Origin: BP-133 sp040756995
Lineage (GTDB): Bacteria; Actinomycetota; Acidimicrobiia; IMCC26256; BP-133
DNA: 64,000 bases
Reading direction: 5' to 3'
Assembly (NCBI GenBank): GCA_040756995.1
Contig: JBFLYK010000035.1
Span: 1-64,000, forward strand
Shown here: positions 52,328-60,843 of the stretch, piece by piece
How the letters are laid out: each line of letters starts with the position of its first letter
How positions within the stretch are numbered: position 1 is the stretch's first letter
Notes under the pieces: generated by a model
Told to the model about the DNA's origin: nothing
Database searches by the model: none
Seen by the model: only the letters and a program-made list of their open reading frames with translations
Translations under genes and position numbers: made by a program

Positions 52328-53889
52328 GGCAGGCTCCTTCCGGGTAGAGGGGGCGGCAGGCTTCGCCCGCTGATCGACGCATCGAGGATCTCGACCGGGT
52401 GGTACACCGGGAGTTGACCGTCGCTGTGCGCCGTGATCTGAAGGGCGCAGCCCGGGTTTCCGGCCACGACGGCTCGGGCACCGGTGGCCCTCAGGTTGGC
52501 CACCTTCCGCTGGCCGAGCTCGCCTGCCGGCTCGGGCTCGAGCAGGTTGTAGAGACCGGCCGAGCCGCAGCAGATCTCCCATTCCGCCGGTTGCACCACG
52601 GTGAGACCCGGGATCGTGCCGAGCATGGTTCGCGGTTCGACCCGCACCTTCTGGGCATGGGCGAGATGGCAGGCGTCGTGGTAGGCGACGGTAAGGGGGA
52701 CGGGATGGCGGGGCGCTCGGGGCTCGGCCCCGGCCAGCACCTCGGTGATGTCCTTCACCTTGCCCACAAAGGCTTCCGCCCGTTCGGCCCACTCGGGGTC
52801 GTCGGCCAGCAGCCGGCCGTACTCCTTCATGGCCGACCCGCAGCCGGCGGCGTTGACGGCCACGGTGTCGCAGGCTTCGAAGGCGGCGATCGTGGCCCGG
52901 GCCCGTTCCCGGGCTTCGTCCTCGGCGCCGGAGTGCATCAGCAGGGCGCCGCAGCAGCCGGCGGCCTTCGGCACGATGACGTTGAAGCCCTCGGCCGACA
53001 GGACCCGTACGGTCGCGGCGTTGGTGCGGGCGAAGAAGACCCGGGCCACACACCCCTGCAGAAGCCCGACGGTGCCCCGGGCCGGGCCGGCCTTGGCGTT
53101 GGCCGGCGTCTGCTCCGGCAGCCGGCTCCAGGCGGCGGCCAGCGTCACCTCCGGCGTGAGCCGCATCATGGCCGCGACGCGGCGCAGCGTCACCCGCCCG
53201 CCCGCCCTTCCCGAATTGGCGTTCCTTTTCCGCCATATCCCGGTAAACGAACGCCAGTTGAGTCGGGAGCGGGGGCCGGCGGGCGGCGGTTCCGTGAGGC
53301 CGGGTGACTCCGTGGCGCCGGCGGCGCTGGCGCCGGCCATGGATATCGGCGCGCCGTTGCCGCTTCCCGGCGGTCCGCCGGCGGAACCGGCGGCCAGCCG
53401 AGGAAACGGCGACGCAGGGGCCGAGCCGGCGTCCTCGGGCCGACGAGGGTCGGCCGCGGCGATGCGGCGTTCGAGCCACCCCCGCAGGCGGCGGTCGAGA
53501 CCGAGGCGGCGGCCGGCGACGAGGACGGGGACGGCGGCCCGGAGACGGCCGGGATGGGTGAAGACCTCGAAGCAGAAGCGGCGAAAGGCGCGGTCGGCGG
53601 CGGTACGCCGGTGGCGGCGCTCCACCTCGGGCCGCATCTGCTCGATGAGAACGTCGTAGCGGACGCCGGACGGGCAGGCGGTCACGCACGCCATGCACCC
53701 CAGGCAGCGATCGATGTGCGTGGCGATCGTCCCGACCTCGCCGGCGGTCTCCACCGCCTGGCGCATGAGGACGATCCGCCCCCGGGGCGAGTCCATCTCC
53801 TCACCCCACACGAGATACGTCGGGCACGTCGGAAGGCAGAAGCCGCAGTGGATGCAGGTCTTGATGAGTTCCTGATCCACTCCGGTCAC
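52324..53889 (-). CDS. glcF: Glycolate oxidase iron-sulfur subunit GlcF, with repeat-bearing insertion
   Basis: 521 residues (E. coli GlcF is about 407). The N-terminal domain has two [4Fe-4S] motifs, CIHCGFCLPTCPTYL and CLGCMACVTACPSGV. The C-terminal half has two CCG-type domains (AAGCCGALLMHSG ~308, EICCGSAGLYNLLEP ~438). Residues ~145-225 form a Pro/Ala/Gly-rich insertion that ends with the 46-bp palindromic repeat read in frame (RLNWRSFTGIWRKRNAN, ~210-226). The GTG start overlaps the glcE stop by one base (TAGTG). It passes electrons from the flavin subunits to the quinone pool. Confidence 0.93.
   Translation of the reverse strand: MTGVDQELIKTCIHCGFCLPTCPTYLVWGEEMDSPRGRIVLMRQAVETAGEVGTIATHIDRCLGCMACVTACPSGVRYDVLIEQMRPEVERRHRRTAADRAFRRFCFEVFTHPGRLRAAVPVLVAGRRLGLDRRLRGWLERRIAAADPRRPEDAGSAPASPFPRLAAGSAGGPPGSGNGAPISMAGASAAGATESPGLTEPPPAGPRSRLNWRSFTGIWRKRNANSGRAGGRVTLRRVAAMMRLTPEVTLAAAWSRLPEQTPANAKAGPARGTVGLLQGCVARVFFARTNAATVRVLSAEGFNVIVPKAAGCCGALLMHSGAEDEARERARATIAAFEACDTVAVNAAGCGSAMKEYGRLLADDPEWAERAEAFVGKVKDITEVLAGAEPRAPRHPVPLTVAYHDACHLAHAQKVRVEPRTMLGTIPGLTVVQPAEWEICCGSAGLYNLLEPEPAGELGQRKVANLRATGARAVVAGNPGCALQITAHSDGQLPVYHPVEILDASISGRSLPPPLPGRSLP
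53214..53259. repeat. 46-bp palindromic repeat, copy 2 (inside glcF)
   Basis: Reverse-oriented copy of the element at 17574-17619: arms AATTGGCGTTC / GAACGCCAGTT (one G-T pair) and the same 24-nt loop with one change. Forty-four of 46 bases match. It lies wholly inside the glcF reading frame and adds no stop codon or net frame change. Confidence 0.85.
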
Positions 53890-55160
53890 TAGATGCCTCC
53901 CACGAACAGTCCGGGTGCGCACACGCCCGCCGGATCGAAGCGCTCCTTCACCTTGCGCATCAAATCGACGGGCCCCGTCTCGCCGCCCCAGGGATCGAGC
54001 GCCGCCCGCACGTCCGCCGGCGCATCGAGCACGACACACGGCGCCGGCGCCAGGCGCCGCCGCAGCTCCTCGATGGCGGCGACGGCGTCCGACACCTCTG
54101 ACTGTCGCGCTGGACCGGAATCATTCCGGTCGAGCGCGACCGTGGCCGGCAGCTGGATCCAGGCCAGCCCGAGCCCGGCCCGGGCGACCAGCGTTCCGCC
54201 GAGCGCCTGGGTCGCCTCCATGGCGGCCGGAAGCGCGCTGGGAAGAGCGGAGACCTTGACGACCACATCGCCACGCTGGGCGCCGCGCTGCGCTTCCCAG
54301 CACGACTCGTCATCGGCGTCGATGTCGATCTCCAGACCGCCGACCTTGCGGAGCAGAGCCGCCGCCTCGTCCGCCCGGGGCTGCGGATCGGCACTCCCGA
54401 ACCGGACGAGCACGGCGCCGGCGGCCGACGAGCTTCCGGTGCCGGGCGGGGCGGCATTCGTCGTGGCGGAGGCGTCCCACCACAGGTCCAGACAGTCGGC
54501 CTCCAGCGGGGCATGGGCCACGGCCGCCGCGGCGGCGGCCAGCTGCGCCGGGTTGGCGGAGCGGGCGACGACGGTGGCAGTGCGGGCGGGCTTCGGATGC
54601 AACCGGACCGTCACCTCGGCGATGAGGCCCAGGGTGCCGTAGGCGCCGGCGAAGAGCTTGCCGATGTCGTAGCCGGCCACGTTCTTGATGACCTTGCCGC
54701 CGGCCCGGGCGATCGTCCCGTCCGACAGCACGACGGTCACCCCGACGACCAGGTCCCGCACGCCGCCGTACTTGTGCCGCAGCGGCCCGGAGTCGTTGCT
54801 GGCCACGATTCCCCCGATCGTCGCCCCGGCGCCGCCCGCCTCGATCGCCGCTTCGTCACCGGCGCCCCCCCACGGCGAGAGCGGCGGATCGAGGGCCAGC
54901 ATCTGCCCCGCACCGGCCAGCGCCTCCTGCGCCACGGCCAAGGGCACGCCGGCCTGCAGCACGGCGGTGAAGTCCCCGGCGTTGTGCTCCAGCACCCGGC
55001 CGAGCCCACCGGTACAGATTTCGAGGTCGGGATCCGGAACGGGACGGCCCCATTCGAGCTTGGTGCCGCCACCACGGAAGCGGACCGTGCGCCCATCGGC
55101 CGCCGTACTCCGCAGAAGTTCGGCCGCCTCCTCGTAGCTGCTCGGCTCTTCAGTCTTCAC
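53889..55160 (-). CDS. glcE: Glycolate oxidase FAD-binding subunit GlcE
   Basis: 423 residues from a GTG that overlaps the glcD stop (GTGA). FAD-binding PCMH-type fold: TVRFRGGGTKLEWG, AGAGQMLALDPPLSPWGGAGDEA, TIGGIVASNDSGPLRHKYGG, VRDLVVGVTVVLSDGTIARAGGKVIK in overlapping pieces, then VAGYDIGKLFAGAYGTLGLI. The C-terminal part is divergent but ends in FDPAGVCAPGLFVGGI, the usual closing motif. Partner of GlcD and GlcF in membrane-linked glycolate oxidation. Confidence 0.95.
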   Translation of the reverse strand: MKTEEPSSYEEAAELLRSTAADGRTVRFRGGGTKLEWGRPVPDPDLEICTGGLGRVLEHNAGDFTAVLQAGVPLAVAQEALAGAGQMLALDPPLSPWGGAGDEAAIEAGGAGATIGGIVASNDSGPLRHKYGGVRDLVVGVTVVLSDGTIARAGGKVIKNVAGYDIGKLFAGAYGTLGLIAEVTVRLHPKPARTATVVARSANPAQLAAAAAAVAHAPLEADCLDLWWDASATTNAAPPGTGSSSAAGAVLVRFGSADPQPRADEAAALLRKVGGLEIDIDADDESCWEAQRGAQRGDVVVKVSALPSALPAAMEATQALGGTLVARAGLGLAWIQLPATVALDRNDSGPARQSEVSDAVAAIEELRRRLAPAPCVVLDAPADVRAALDPWGGETGPVDLMRKVKERFDPAGVCAPGLFVGGI

Positions 55161-56614
55161 AGGCGCTCGATCACTCCCGCGGCTTCCAGGGGGTGCTGAC
55201 GGTAAGGGCCCGGCACCTCGCCGCACAGGCGCGGGGTCGGCATCACCTTGCCGGGGTTGACCATGCCTTCGGGGTCGAAGGCGCAGCGGAGGCGCTGAAA
55301 CGTGGCCAGGTCGGCTTCGGAGAACATCTTCGGCATGTAGCGCTTCTTGTCGACGCCGATGCCGTGCTCGCCGGTCAGCGAGCCGCCCTCCTCGACGCAG
55401 ACCTCCACGATGCGGCCGGCCAGCTTCTCGGCCCGCTCGGCCTCGCCCGGCACCCCACCGTCGTAGAGCACCAGCGGATGCAGGTTGCCGTCGCCGGCGT
55501 GGAAGACGTTGGCCACCCGCAGCCCGTACTCGGCGCCGAGCTCCTCGATGCGGCGCAGCACCTGCGGCAACCGTGTCCGGGGGATCACCCCATCCTGCAC
55601 GTAGAAGTTGGGTGAGATCCGGCCCATGGCGGCGAAGGCGGCCTTGCGGGCCTTCCAGATCAGGGCCCGCTCGTCCTCCGACTGAGCGATTCGCACGCCG
55701 GTGGCGCCGTTGGCCTCGCAGAAGCGGACGACCTCGTCGAACCGGGCGGCGCACTCCGACTCCGACCCGTCGAGCTCCACGATCAGCAGCGCGCCGGCGT
55801 CGAGCGGGTTCCCGGCCTGGGTGGCCGCCTCCGTGGCGGCGATGGCCAGCTTGTCCATGATCTCCATGGCGCCCGGTACCACTCCGGCCGACACCACGTC
55901 GGACACCACCTGGCCGGCCTGCTCCGGCGTGTCGAAGTAGGCCACGACCGTGCGGGTCGCCTCGGGCGCCGGCGCGATCCGCAGGATGATCCTGGTCGCC
56001 ACGCCGAGCGTGCCTTCGGAGCCGACGAAGGCGCCGAGCAGGTCGTAGCCCGGGCGGTCGAGCTCGCCCCCGACGCTGCCGAGCACGGTCATCGACCCAT
56101 CGGGCAGCACCACCTCGCAGCCGATGACCCAGTTGGTGGTGAAGCCGTACTTGAAGCAGTGCACGCCACCGGAGTTCTCGGCCACGTTGCCGCCGATCGA
56201 GCAGATGATCTGGCTCGACGGGTCGGGCGGGTAGAAGTGGGTCGGCCCGACGGCGGCCGAGATCTGGGCGTTGGTCACGCCCGGCTCGACGGTGATCCGC
56301 TGGTTCTCCAGGTCGACGTCGAGGATGCGCCGCATCCGCGACAGCGAGATGACCACACCGCCCTCGACCGGCAGCGAACCGCCCGACAGGCCCGTCCCCG
56401 AACCGCGGGCGACCCACGGCACGCCGGCCCGGTGACAGGCGGCGACGACCGCCGCCACCTCCTCGGCGGTGTCGGGCAGGACGGCCGCCGCCGGCACGAC
56501 GGCGTACTGCAGGAGCCCATCCGACTCGTAGGTCCGCAGGGCGGCGTGCTCGGTGATGACCCGCTCGGGCCCACAGATCGAGATCAGCTCGGCGATCGGG
56601 ACCGGTCCCCCCAT
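55157..56614 (-). CDS. glcD: Glycolate oxidase catalytic FAD subunit GlcD
   Basis: 485 residues. Oxidises glycolate (or D-lactate) to the 2-oxoacid. PCMH FAD motifs PWVARGSGTGLSGGSLP, PPDPSSQIICSIGGNVAENS, GGVHCFKYGFTTNWVIG, FVGSEGTLGVATRI. The FAD-oxidase C-terminal domain has NVFHAGDGNLHPLVLYD, GEHGIGVDKKRYM and FDPEGMVNPGKVMP. First gene of the operon; TAGTTT lies exactly 7 nt before the ATG, so it is probably transcribed leaderless. D-lactate dehydrogenase is the main alternative, but glcEF and malate synthase downstream favour glycolate. Confidence 0.95.
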   Translation of the reverse strand: MGGPVPIAELISICGPERVITEHAALRTYESDGLLQYAVVPAAAVLPDTAEEVAAVVAACHRAGVPWVARGSGTGLSGGSLPVEGGVVISLSRMRRILDVDLENQRITVEPGVTNAQISAAVGPTHFYPPDPSSQIICSIGGNVAENSGGVHCFKYGFTTNWVIGCEVVLPDGSMTVLGSVGGELDRPGYDLLGAFVGSEGTLGVATRIILRIAPAPEATRTVVAYFDTPEQAGQVVSDVVSAGVVPGAMEIMDKLAIAATEAATQAGNPLDAGALLIVELDGSESECAARFDEVVRFCEANGATGVRIAQSEDERALIWKARKAAFAAMGRISPNFYVQDGVIPRTRLPQVLRRIEELGAEYGLRVANVFHAGDGNLHPLVLYDGGVPGEAERAEKLAGRIVEVCVEEGGSLTGEHGIGVDKKRYMPKMFSEADLATFQRLRCAFDPEGMVNPGKVMPTPRLCGEVPGPYRQHPLEAAGVIERL

Positions 56615-56621
56615 GGACCGG

Positions 56622-56627
56622 AAACTA
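56622..56627 (-). promoter_or_regulatory. Leaderless promoter -10 box of the glcDEF-aceB operon
   Basis: TAGTTT on the minus strand, 7 nt before the glcD ATG. An AGGAGG further upstream is too far (about 15 nt) to be the ribosome site for this start. Confidence 0.55.
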
Positions 56628-56689
56628 CTCCTCCTGCGGACCGATGCGGGCCGGCCCCTGCTCGGGGTTGAACAACGGCCGGCCCGGAA

Positions 56690-57733
56690 TCACGGGCGCC
56701 GGCGCCGGGCGGCCACAAGCGCCAGGGCTCCAGCCGCCAGCGACCAGAGGCCGGTGGCGGCCAGCGGCCGGGGATCGGCGCCCGTACGGGGCAATGTGGC
56801 GGCCGGTTCGGGCCTGGTGGCCGTCTCGGCCAGCACGGTGTCGGGGACGCCGCCGGCCGCCCGCAGTTCGGCGTCGGCCGGCGCCGGCGTGCCGCCGCTG
56901 CCGGGGAACACGTTGGTGACGAAGACATTGGTCGGGATCCCGGCGGTCAACGTCACCACGCCGTCGACCGGCGGCCCGGTGGCCGGCCTCTCCTCGATCC
57001 TGATCTGGGCGTTGTTGGAGCCGGTCTCGATGACGGCGCACGTCGTGCCGGACGGCACGTCGGTCACGTCGCGGAAGTCGCCGCCGTTGAGGGTGAAGGT
57101 CATGTCGAGGGGCCGGTGGTTGCACTGCACCTCGAACGTGAAGGGACCGGTCCCCGACCCCTCGATGGCCTTGATGACCCGCAGGGTGGTGGTCGGCGCC
57201 GGTGTGCACTTGATCCAGAACACCTTCTGCTTGGCCCCGCCCGGCGCTCCCACGGTGTCGGAGCTCACCTTGACGTGGTAGCCGCGCCTCGGGTGGGCCG
57301 TGAGGCCTTGGACGGCCGACGTCAGGTTGTAGGCGATGACGTAGTCCTTGTCCTGGCCGCCGCCGGCGGGGGTGTCGCTGACGATCACGCCCTTGTCGGC
57401 GACCAGCACCGTGTCCTTCGGGGTGCTCGGAGCCTGGGCCGTGAAGGTGATGTCGGCCGTCTGCCCCTGATCGAACCCGTAGTACTCCAGCCAGAAGATG
57501 CAGCCGTCAACCTGGGGTTCGTTGTTCTGCCCCGCGCTGAGCGGGCCGTCACGCTCGATCTTGATCGTCCCGTTGTTGCCCGGCGGGTCACCGGGCGGCG
57601 TCGCCTTCGTCGGGGCCGCCCCGACCCGACTGCCGGGGACGGCGCCGGCGACCACGGCGACCAGCGCGACGAGCAGCAGCAGTGGACTCCTCGAGACGGC
57701 GCGCGTCGACCAACGATCCTGTGTGGTCTCCAT
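56690..57733 (-). CDS. LPXTG-anchored surface protein
   Basis: 347 residues with GGGGAGG before the ATG. Signal peptide (SPLLLLVALVAVVAGAVPG, ~15-35). Two beta-rich regions follow: one of unknown type (~45-205) and a DUF5979-like repeat (~210-295: TLRVIKAIEGSGTGPFTFEV, SGTTCAVIETGS). The C-terminus is a sortase signal: LPRTG, hydrophobic ATGLWSLAAGALALVAA, then RRRRP. It should be covalently linked to peptidoglycan. No sortase gene lies in the window. Confidence 0.85.
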   Translation of the reverse strand: METTQDRWSTRAVSRSPLLLLVALVAVVAGAVPGSRVGAAPTKATPPGDPPGNNGTIKIERDGPLSAGQNNEPQVDGCIFWLEYYGFDQGQTADITFTAQAPSTPKDTVLVADKGVIVSDTPAGGGQDKDYVIAYNLTSAVQGLTAHPRRGYHVKVSSDTVGAPGGAKQKVFWIKCTPAPTTTLRVIKAIEGSGTGPFTFEVQCNHRPLDMTFTLNGGDFRDVTDVPSGTTCAVIETGSNNAQIRIEERPATGPPVDGVVTLTAGIPTNVFVTNVFPGSGGTPAPADAELRAAGGVPDTVLAETATRPEPAATLPRTGADPRPLAATGLWSLAAGALALVAARRRRP

Positions 57734-57834
57734 GATGTGTCCTCCCCCTGGTCCGTCCACCGACCGGACATGGCCCGCCCGCTTCCTATCCCGCCGGTGA
57801 CCTTCCGAAACCTGGAAATTACGCCTCGGCTCGT

Positions 57835-57840
57835 TAGTCT
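57835..57840 (+). promoter_or_regulatory. Leaderless promoter -10 box of the FlK-like thioesterase gene
   Basis: TAGTCT exactly 7 nt before the ATG at 57848; no Shine-Dalgarno in between. Confidence 0.55.
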
Positions 57841-57847
57841 CGCCACC

Positions 57848-58279
57848 ATGCCTGCCCCGACGCTCCAGCCCGGTCTGCGCCACGAGTTCCGATACCGCGT
57901 CCCGCCGGACAAGACGGTGCCGAACCTCTATCCCGAAGCGGAGGACTTCGCCGTCATGCCGGAGGTCTTCGCCACCGGTTTCATGATCGGCCTGATCGAA
58001 TGGACGTGCATCCAGCTCGTCAACCAGCACCTCGACTGGCCGGCGGAGATGACCCTCGGGATCCACGTCGATCTCTCCCACGAAGCGGCCACGCCGCCCG
58101 GCCTGGAGGTGACGACCACGGTCGAGCTGACCAAGGTGGACGGGCGCCTGCTCGAGTTCACGGTCGAGTCGCATGACGGCGTCGACACGATCGCCCGGGG
58201 CACCCACCGCCGGGCGATCGTCGACGCCGCCAAGTTCAAGGCCCGGGCGGCGGCCAAGGCCGAGGCAGCCGGCTCGTAG
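57848..58279 (+). CDS. Thioesterase of the FlK (fluoroacetyl-CoA thioesterase) type, hot-dog fold
   Basis: 143 residues. The pattern TVPNLYPEAEDFAVMPEVFA, FMIGLIEWTCIQLVN, DLSHEAATPPGLEVTTTVEL and IARGTHRRAIVD matches the FlK-like hot-dog thioesterases. The Glu in IEWTC and His in LSHEAATP are at catalytic positions. The fluoroacetate specificity of FlK itself should not be assumed; most relatives have unknown acyl-CoA substrates. Confidence 0.8.
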   Translation: MPAPTLQPGLRHEFRYRVPPDKTVPNLYPEAEDFAVMPEVFATGFMIGLIEWTCIQLVNQHLDWPAEMTLGIHVDLSHEAATPPGLEVTTTVELTKVDGRLLEFTVESHDGVDTIARGTHRRAIVDAAKFKARAAAKAEAAGS

Positions 58280-58292
58280 ACTTTCAGGCCTC

Positions 58293-58724
58293 ATGACTGA
58301 CGATGTCGCGCTGCTGACCGAACGGCTCGGGCGGGCGCCCGAGGGCGACTTCGAGGTCGTCGTGCGCCACGCCGACGGTGGCCCGGTCGTCATCCGCAAC
58401 GCGCCGTTCCTGCGGGACGGGACGCCGATGCCGACCCGGTACTGGCTGGTCGACCCGACGGTGCGGGCGGCGGTCTCCCGCCTGGAGGCGGCCGGAGGGG
58501 TTCGGGCGGCCGAGGCGGCCATCGAACCCGAGGAGCTCGTCGCCGCCCACGCCGCCTATGCCGCCGAGCGGGACGCGGCCATCGACCCGGCGCACACCGG
58601 CCCCCGCCCGTCCGGCGGAGTGGGAGGAACGAGGCGAGGGGTGAAGTGCCTCCACGCCCACTACGCCTATTTCCTGGCCGGGGGAGACGACCCGGTCGGA
58701 CGCTGGGTGGAGGAGCATCTGTGA
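58293..58724 (+). CDS. DUF501 family protein
   Basis: 143 residues. Conserved blocks ERLGRAPEGDFEVVVRHADG, PTRYWLVDPTVRAAVSRLEA and VKCLHAHYAYFLAGGDDPVG define DUF501. Function unknown. In mycobacteria the same gene lies between divIC and ppx2; here the glycolate operon and others separate it from divIC, but ppx still follows. Confidence 0.9.
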   Translation: MTDDVALLTERLGRAPEGDFEVVVRHADGGPVVIRNAPFLRDGTPMPTRYWLVDPTVRAAVSRLEAAGGVRAAEAAIEPEELVAAHAAYAAERDAAIDPAHTGPRPSGGVGGTRRGVKCLHAHYAYFLAGGDDPVGRWVEEHL

Positions 58725-58778
58725 CCGAGCGCCGAAGGCACACCGGCCCGAAGGGGGTTCGGTTGGCGCGGGCCGGGG

Positions 58779-59714
58779 GTGACTGAGGTGCGAGTACGCC
58801 TGGCCGCCGTCGACATGGGCACGAACTCGACCCGGTTGCTGGTGGCCGACAGCGACGGGGGCGGGCCAGCGGCGCCGCTCAGCACGATCGAGCGGCACAT
58901 GCACATCACCCGGCTCGGCCAGGGTGTCAACGCCGCCCGGCAACTCCACCCCGACGCCATCGACCGGACGTTGGCCGTCCTGCGCAAGTACCGCGACGTC
59001 ATGGACGCCACCGGTGTCGAAGGCGTCCGGGCCACCGCCACCAGCGCCGCCCGCGATGCCGCCAACCGCGACGACCTCTTCGGCCCGGCGGCGGAGATCC
59101 TCGGCACCACCGTGGAGCTCCTCTCCGGCGACGAGGAGGGCCGCCTCACCTTTCTCGGCGCCACCACCGGGCTCGACGCCCCGGCGCCCCACCTGGTGGT
59201 CGACATCGGCGGCGGGTCGACGGAGTTCACCGTCGGCGCCGGCACTCCCGAAGGCACCCTGTCCGTCGACGTCGGCTGCGTGCGGCTCACCGAGGCCTGG
59301 CTCCACTCCGACCCGCCGGCGCCCGAGGAGCTGTCGCAGGCCCTCTCGGTGGTGCAGTCCTACCTCGACGACGTCGACCGGCTGCTGCCCGCCGCCGGCC
59401 AGGCCCACACGCTGATCGGCACGGCCGGAACGGTCACCACCGTCGCCGCCGTCGAGATCGGCCTGGCGGAGTACGACCCCGAGGTGCTCCACCACTTCCG
59501 GCTCACCCGGGAGGCGGCGGAGGACGTGTTCCGCACACTGGCCACCGAAGCCGCCGCCGACCGGCGCCACAACCCCGGCCTCGAGCCGGGCCGCGTCGAC
59601 GTGATCGTCGGCGGCGCCGCCGTCCTCGTGGCGGTCATGCGCCACTGGGCCTTCGAGGAGATGATCGTCTCCGAGGCCGACATCCTCGACGGCCTCATCC
59701 GCTCGCAGCTGTGA
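58779..59714 (+). CDS. ppx: Exopolyphosphatase / pppGpp phosphohydrolase (Ppx/GppA family)
   Basis: 311 residues from GTG 58779. Actin-like ATPase fold: phosphate-1 loop LAAVDMGTNSTRLLVADS, TATSAARDAANRD, ELLSGDEEGRLTFLG and phosphate-2 loop LVVDIGGGSTEFTVG, then TLIGTAGTVTTVAAVEIG. Short form with only the two core domains, like mycobacterial Ppx2 and Ppx1. It hydrolyses polyphosphate and may act on pppGpp. It overlaps the aminotransferase by 4 nt (GTGA). Confidence 0.93.
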   Translation: MTEVRVRLAAVDMGTNSTRLLVADSDGGGPAAPLSTIERHMHITRLGQGVNAARQLHPDAIDRTLAVLRKYRDVMDATGVEGVRATATSAARDAANRDDLFGPAAEILGTTVELLSGDEEGRLTFLGATTGLDAPAPHLVVDIGGGSTEFTVGAGTPEGTLSVDVGCVRLTEAWLHSDPPAPEELSQALSVVQSYLDDVDRLLPAAGQAHTLIGTAGTVTTVAAVEIGLAEYDPEVLHHFRLTREAAEDVFRTLATEAAADRRHNPGLEPGRVDVIVGGAAVLVAVMRHWAFEEMIVSEADILDGLIRSQL

Positions 59715-60831
59715 CCGCGCTGCGAGCAGGCGTTTCGGAGCTGCTGCTCCTCGGGCCCGGCCCGTCGAACCCTTTCCCGAGGCGACCACCGCCCTGGCCC
59801 GCCCGGTGCTCGGCCACCTCGACCCGGAGTTCCTCGCCCTCTATGCCGAAGTCGGCGACCGCCTGCGGGCCGTCTTCCAGACCACCAACCGTGTCACGCT
59901 CCCGGTGTCGGGGACGGGGAGCGCCGGCATGGAGACCTGCCTCGTCAACCTGCTCGAACCGGGTGACACCGCCATCGTCGGCGTCAACGGCTACTTCGGC
60001 GAACGGCTCTGCGAGGTCGCCCGCCGCATCGGCGCCGACGTCGTGCGGGTCGAGGGCGAATGGGGGCGGCCCCTCGATCCCGAGCGGCTCCTGGACGCGC
60101 AGCGAACCGCCGCCGGCGGACGGGCCCGGCTCGTCGCCGTGGTGCACGCCGAGACCTCGACCGGCGTCCGCAACGACGTCGCACCGCTGCAGGCCCTGCA
60201 GGACACCGACGCGCTCTTCGTGCTCGACACCGTCACGTCGCTCGGCGGCCTTCCGGTCGAAGTCGACGCCTGGGGTGTCGATGCCGCCTACTCCGCCACC
60301 CAGAAGTGTCTCGGCGCCGTCTCCGGTCTGGCACCGGTCACGTTCTCCGAGCGGGCGCGGGCCCGGGTGGCCGCCCGGGGGGCGGAGCGGCCGGTGGCGT
60401 CGTTCTATCTCGACATCGGCCTCCTCGACGCCTACATCGGTGAGCCGCACCGCTACCACCACACCGCCAGCTCGGTGCTGGTCTCGGCGCTCCACGCCGG
60501 TCTCGGCCGGCTGCTCGACGAGGGCCTCCCGGCGGTGTGGGAACGTCACCGCCGGGTCGGCGACTTCCTCCAGTCCGCCTTGCCCACACTCGGTTTCGAG
60601 CTGGTCGCCCCCGAGACGCACCGCCTTCCGCAGCTCACCGCCGCCCGTCTGCCCAACGGCGTGGACGACGCCAAGACCCGCCGGCGCCTGCGCGACGAGT
60701 TCGCCATCGAGGTCGGCGGCGGCCTCGGGCCGTTCGCCGGTCAGGCGTGGCGCATCGGCCTCATGGGCCACGGCGCCCGGGAGCGGTCGGTGGCCACGCT
60801 CCTGGGCGCCCTCGGATCACTGCTGGGGTAG
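59711..60831 (+). CDS. Alanine-glyoxylate / serine-pyruvate type class V aminotransferase, frameshifted
   Basis: Reading from the GTG at 59711 (overlapping ppx) gives the true family N-terminus, ELLLLGPGPSNPF. The frame is then lost at 59774-59777 (CTTTCCC), where one base appears to be missing. The remaining 340 residues continue in another frame from EATTALARPVLGHLDPEF. The rest is intact: VSGTGSAGMETCLVNLLEPG, SATQKCLGAVSGLAPV with the PLP Lys, and a normal C-terminal domain. Total length after repair is about 373 residues, normal for the family. Either a pseudogene or a single-base sequence error. Glyoxylate or serine is the likely substrate. Confidence 0.8.
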
Positions 60832-60843
60832 AGGGAGCCGACG

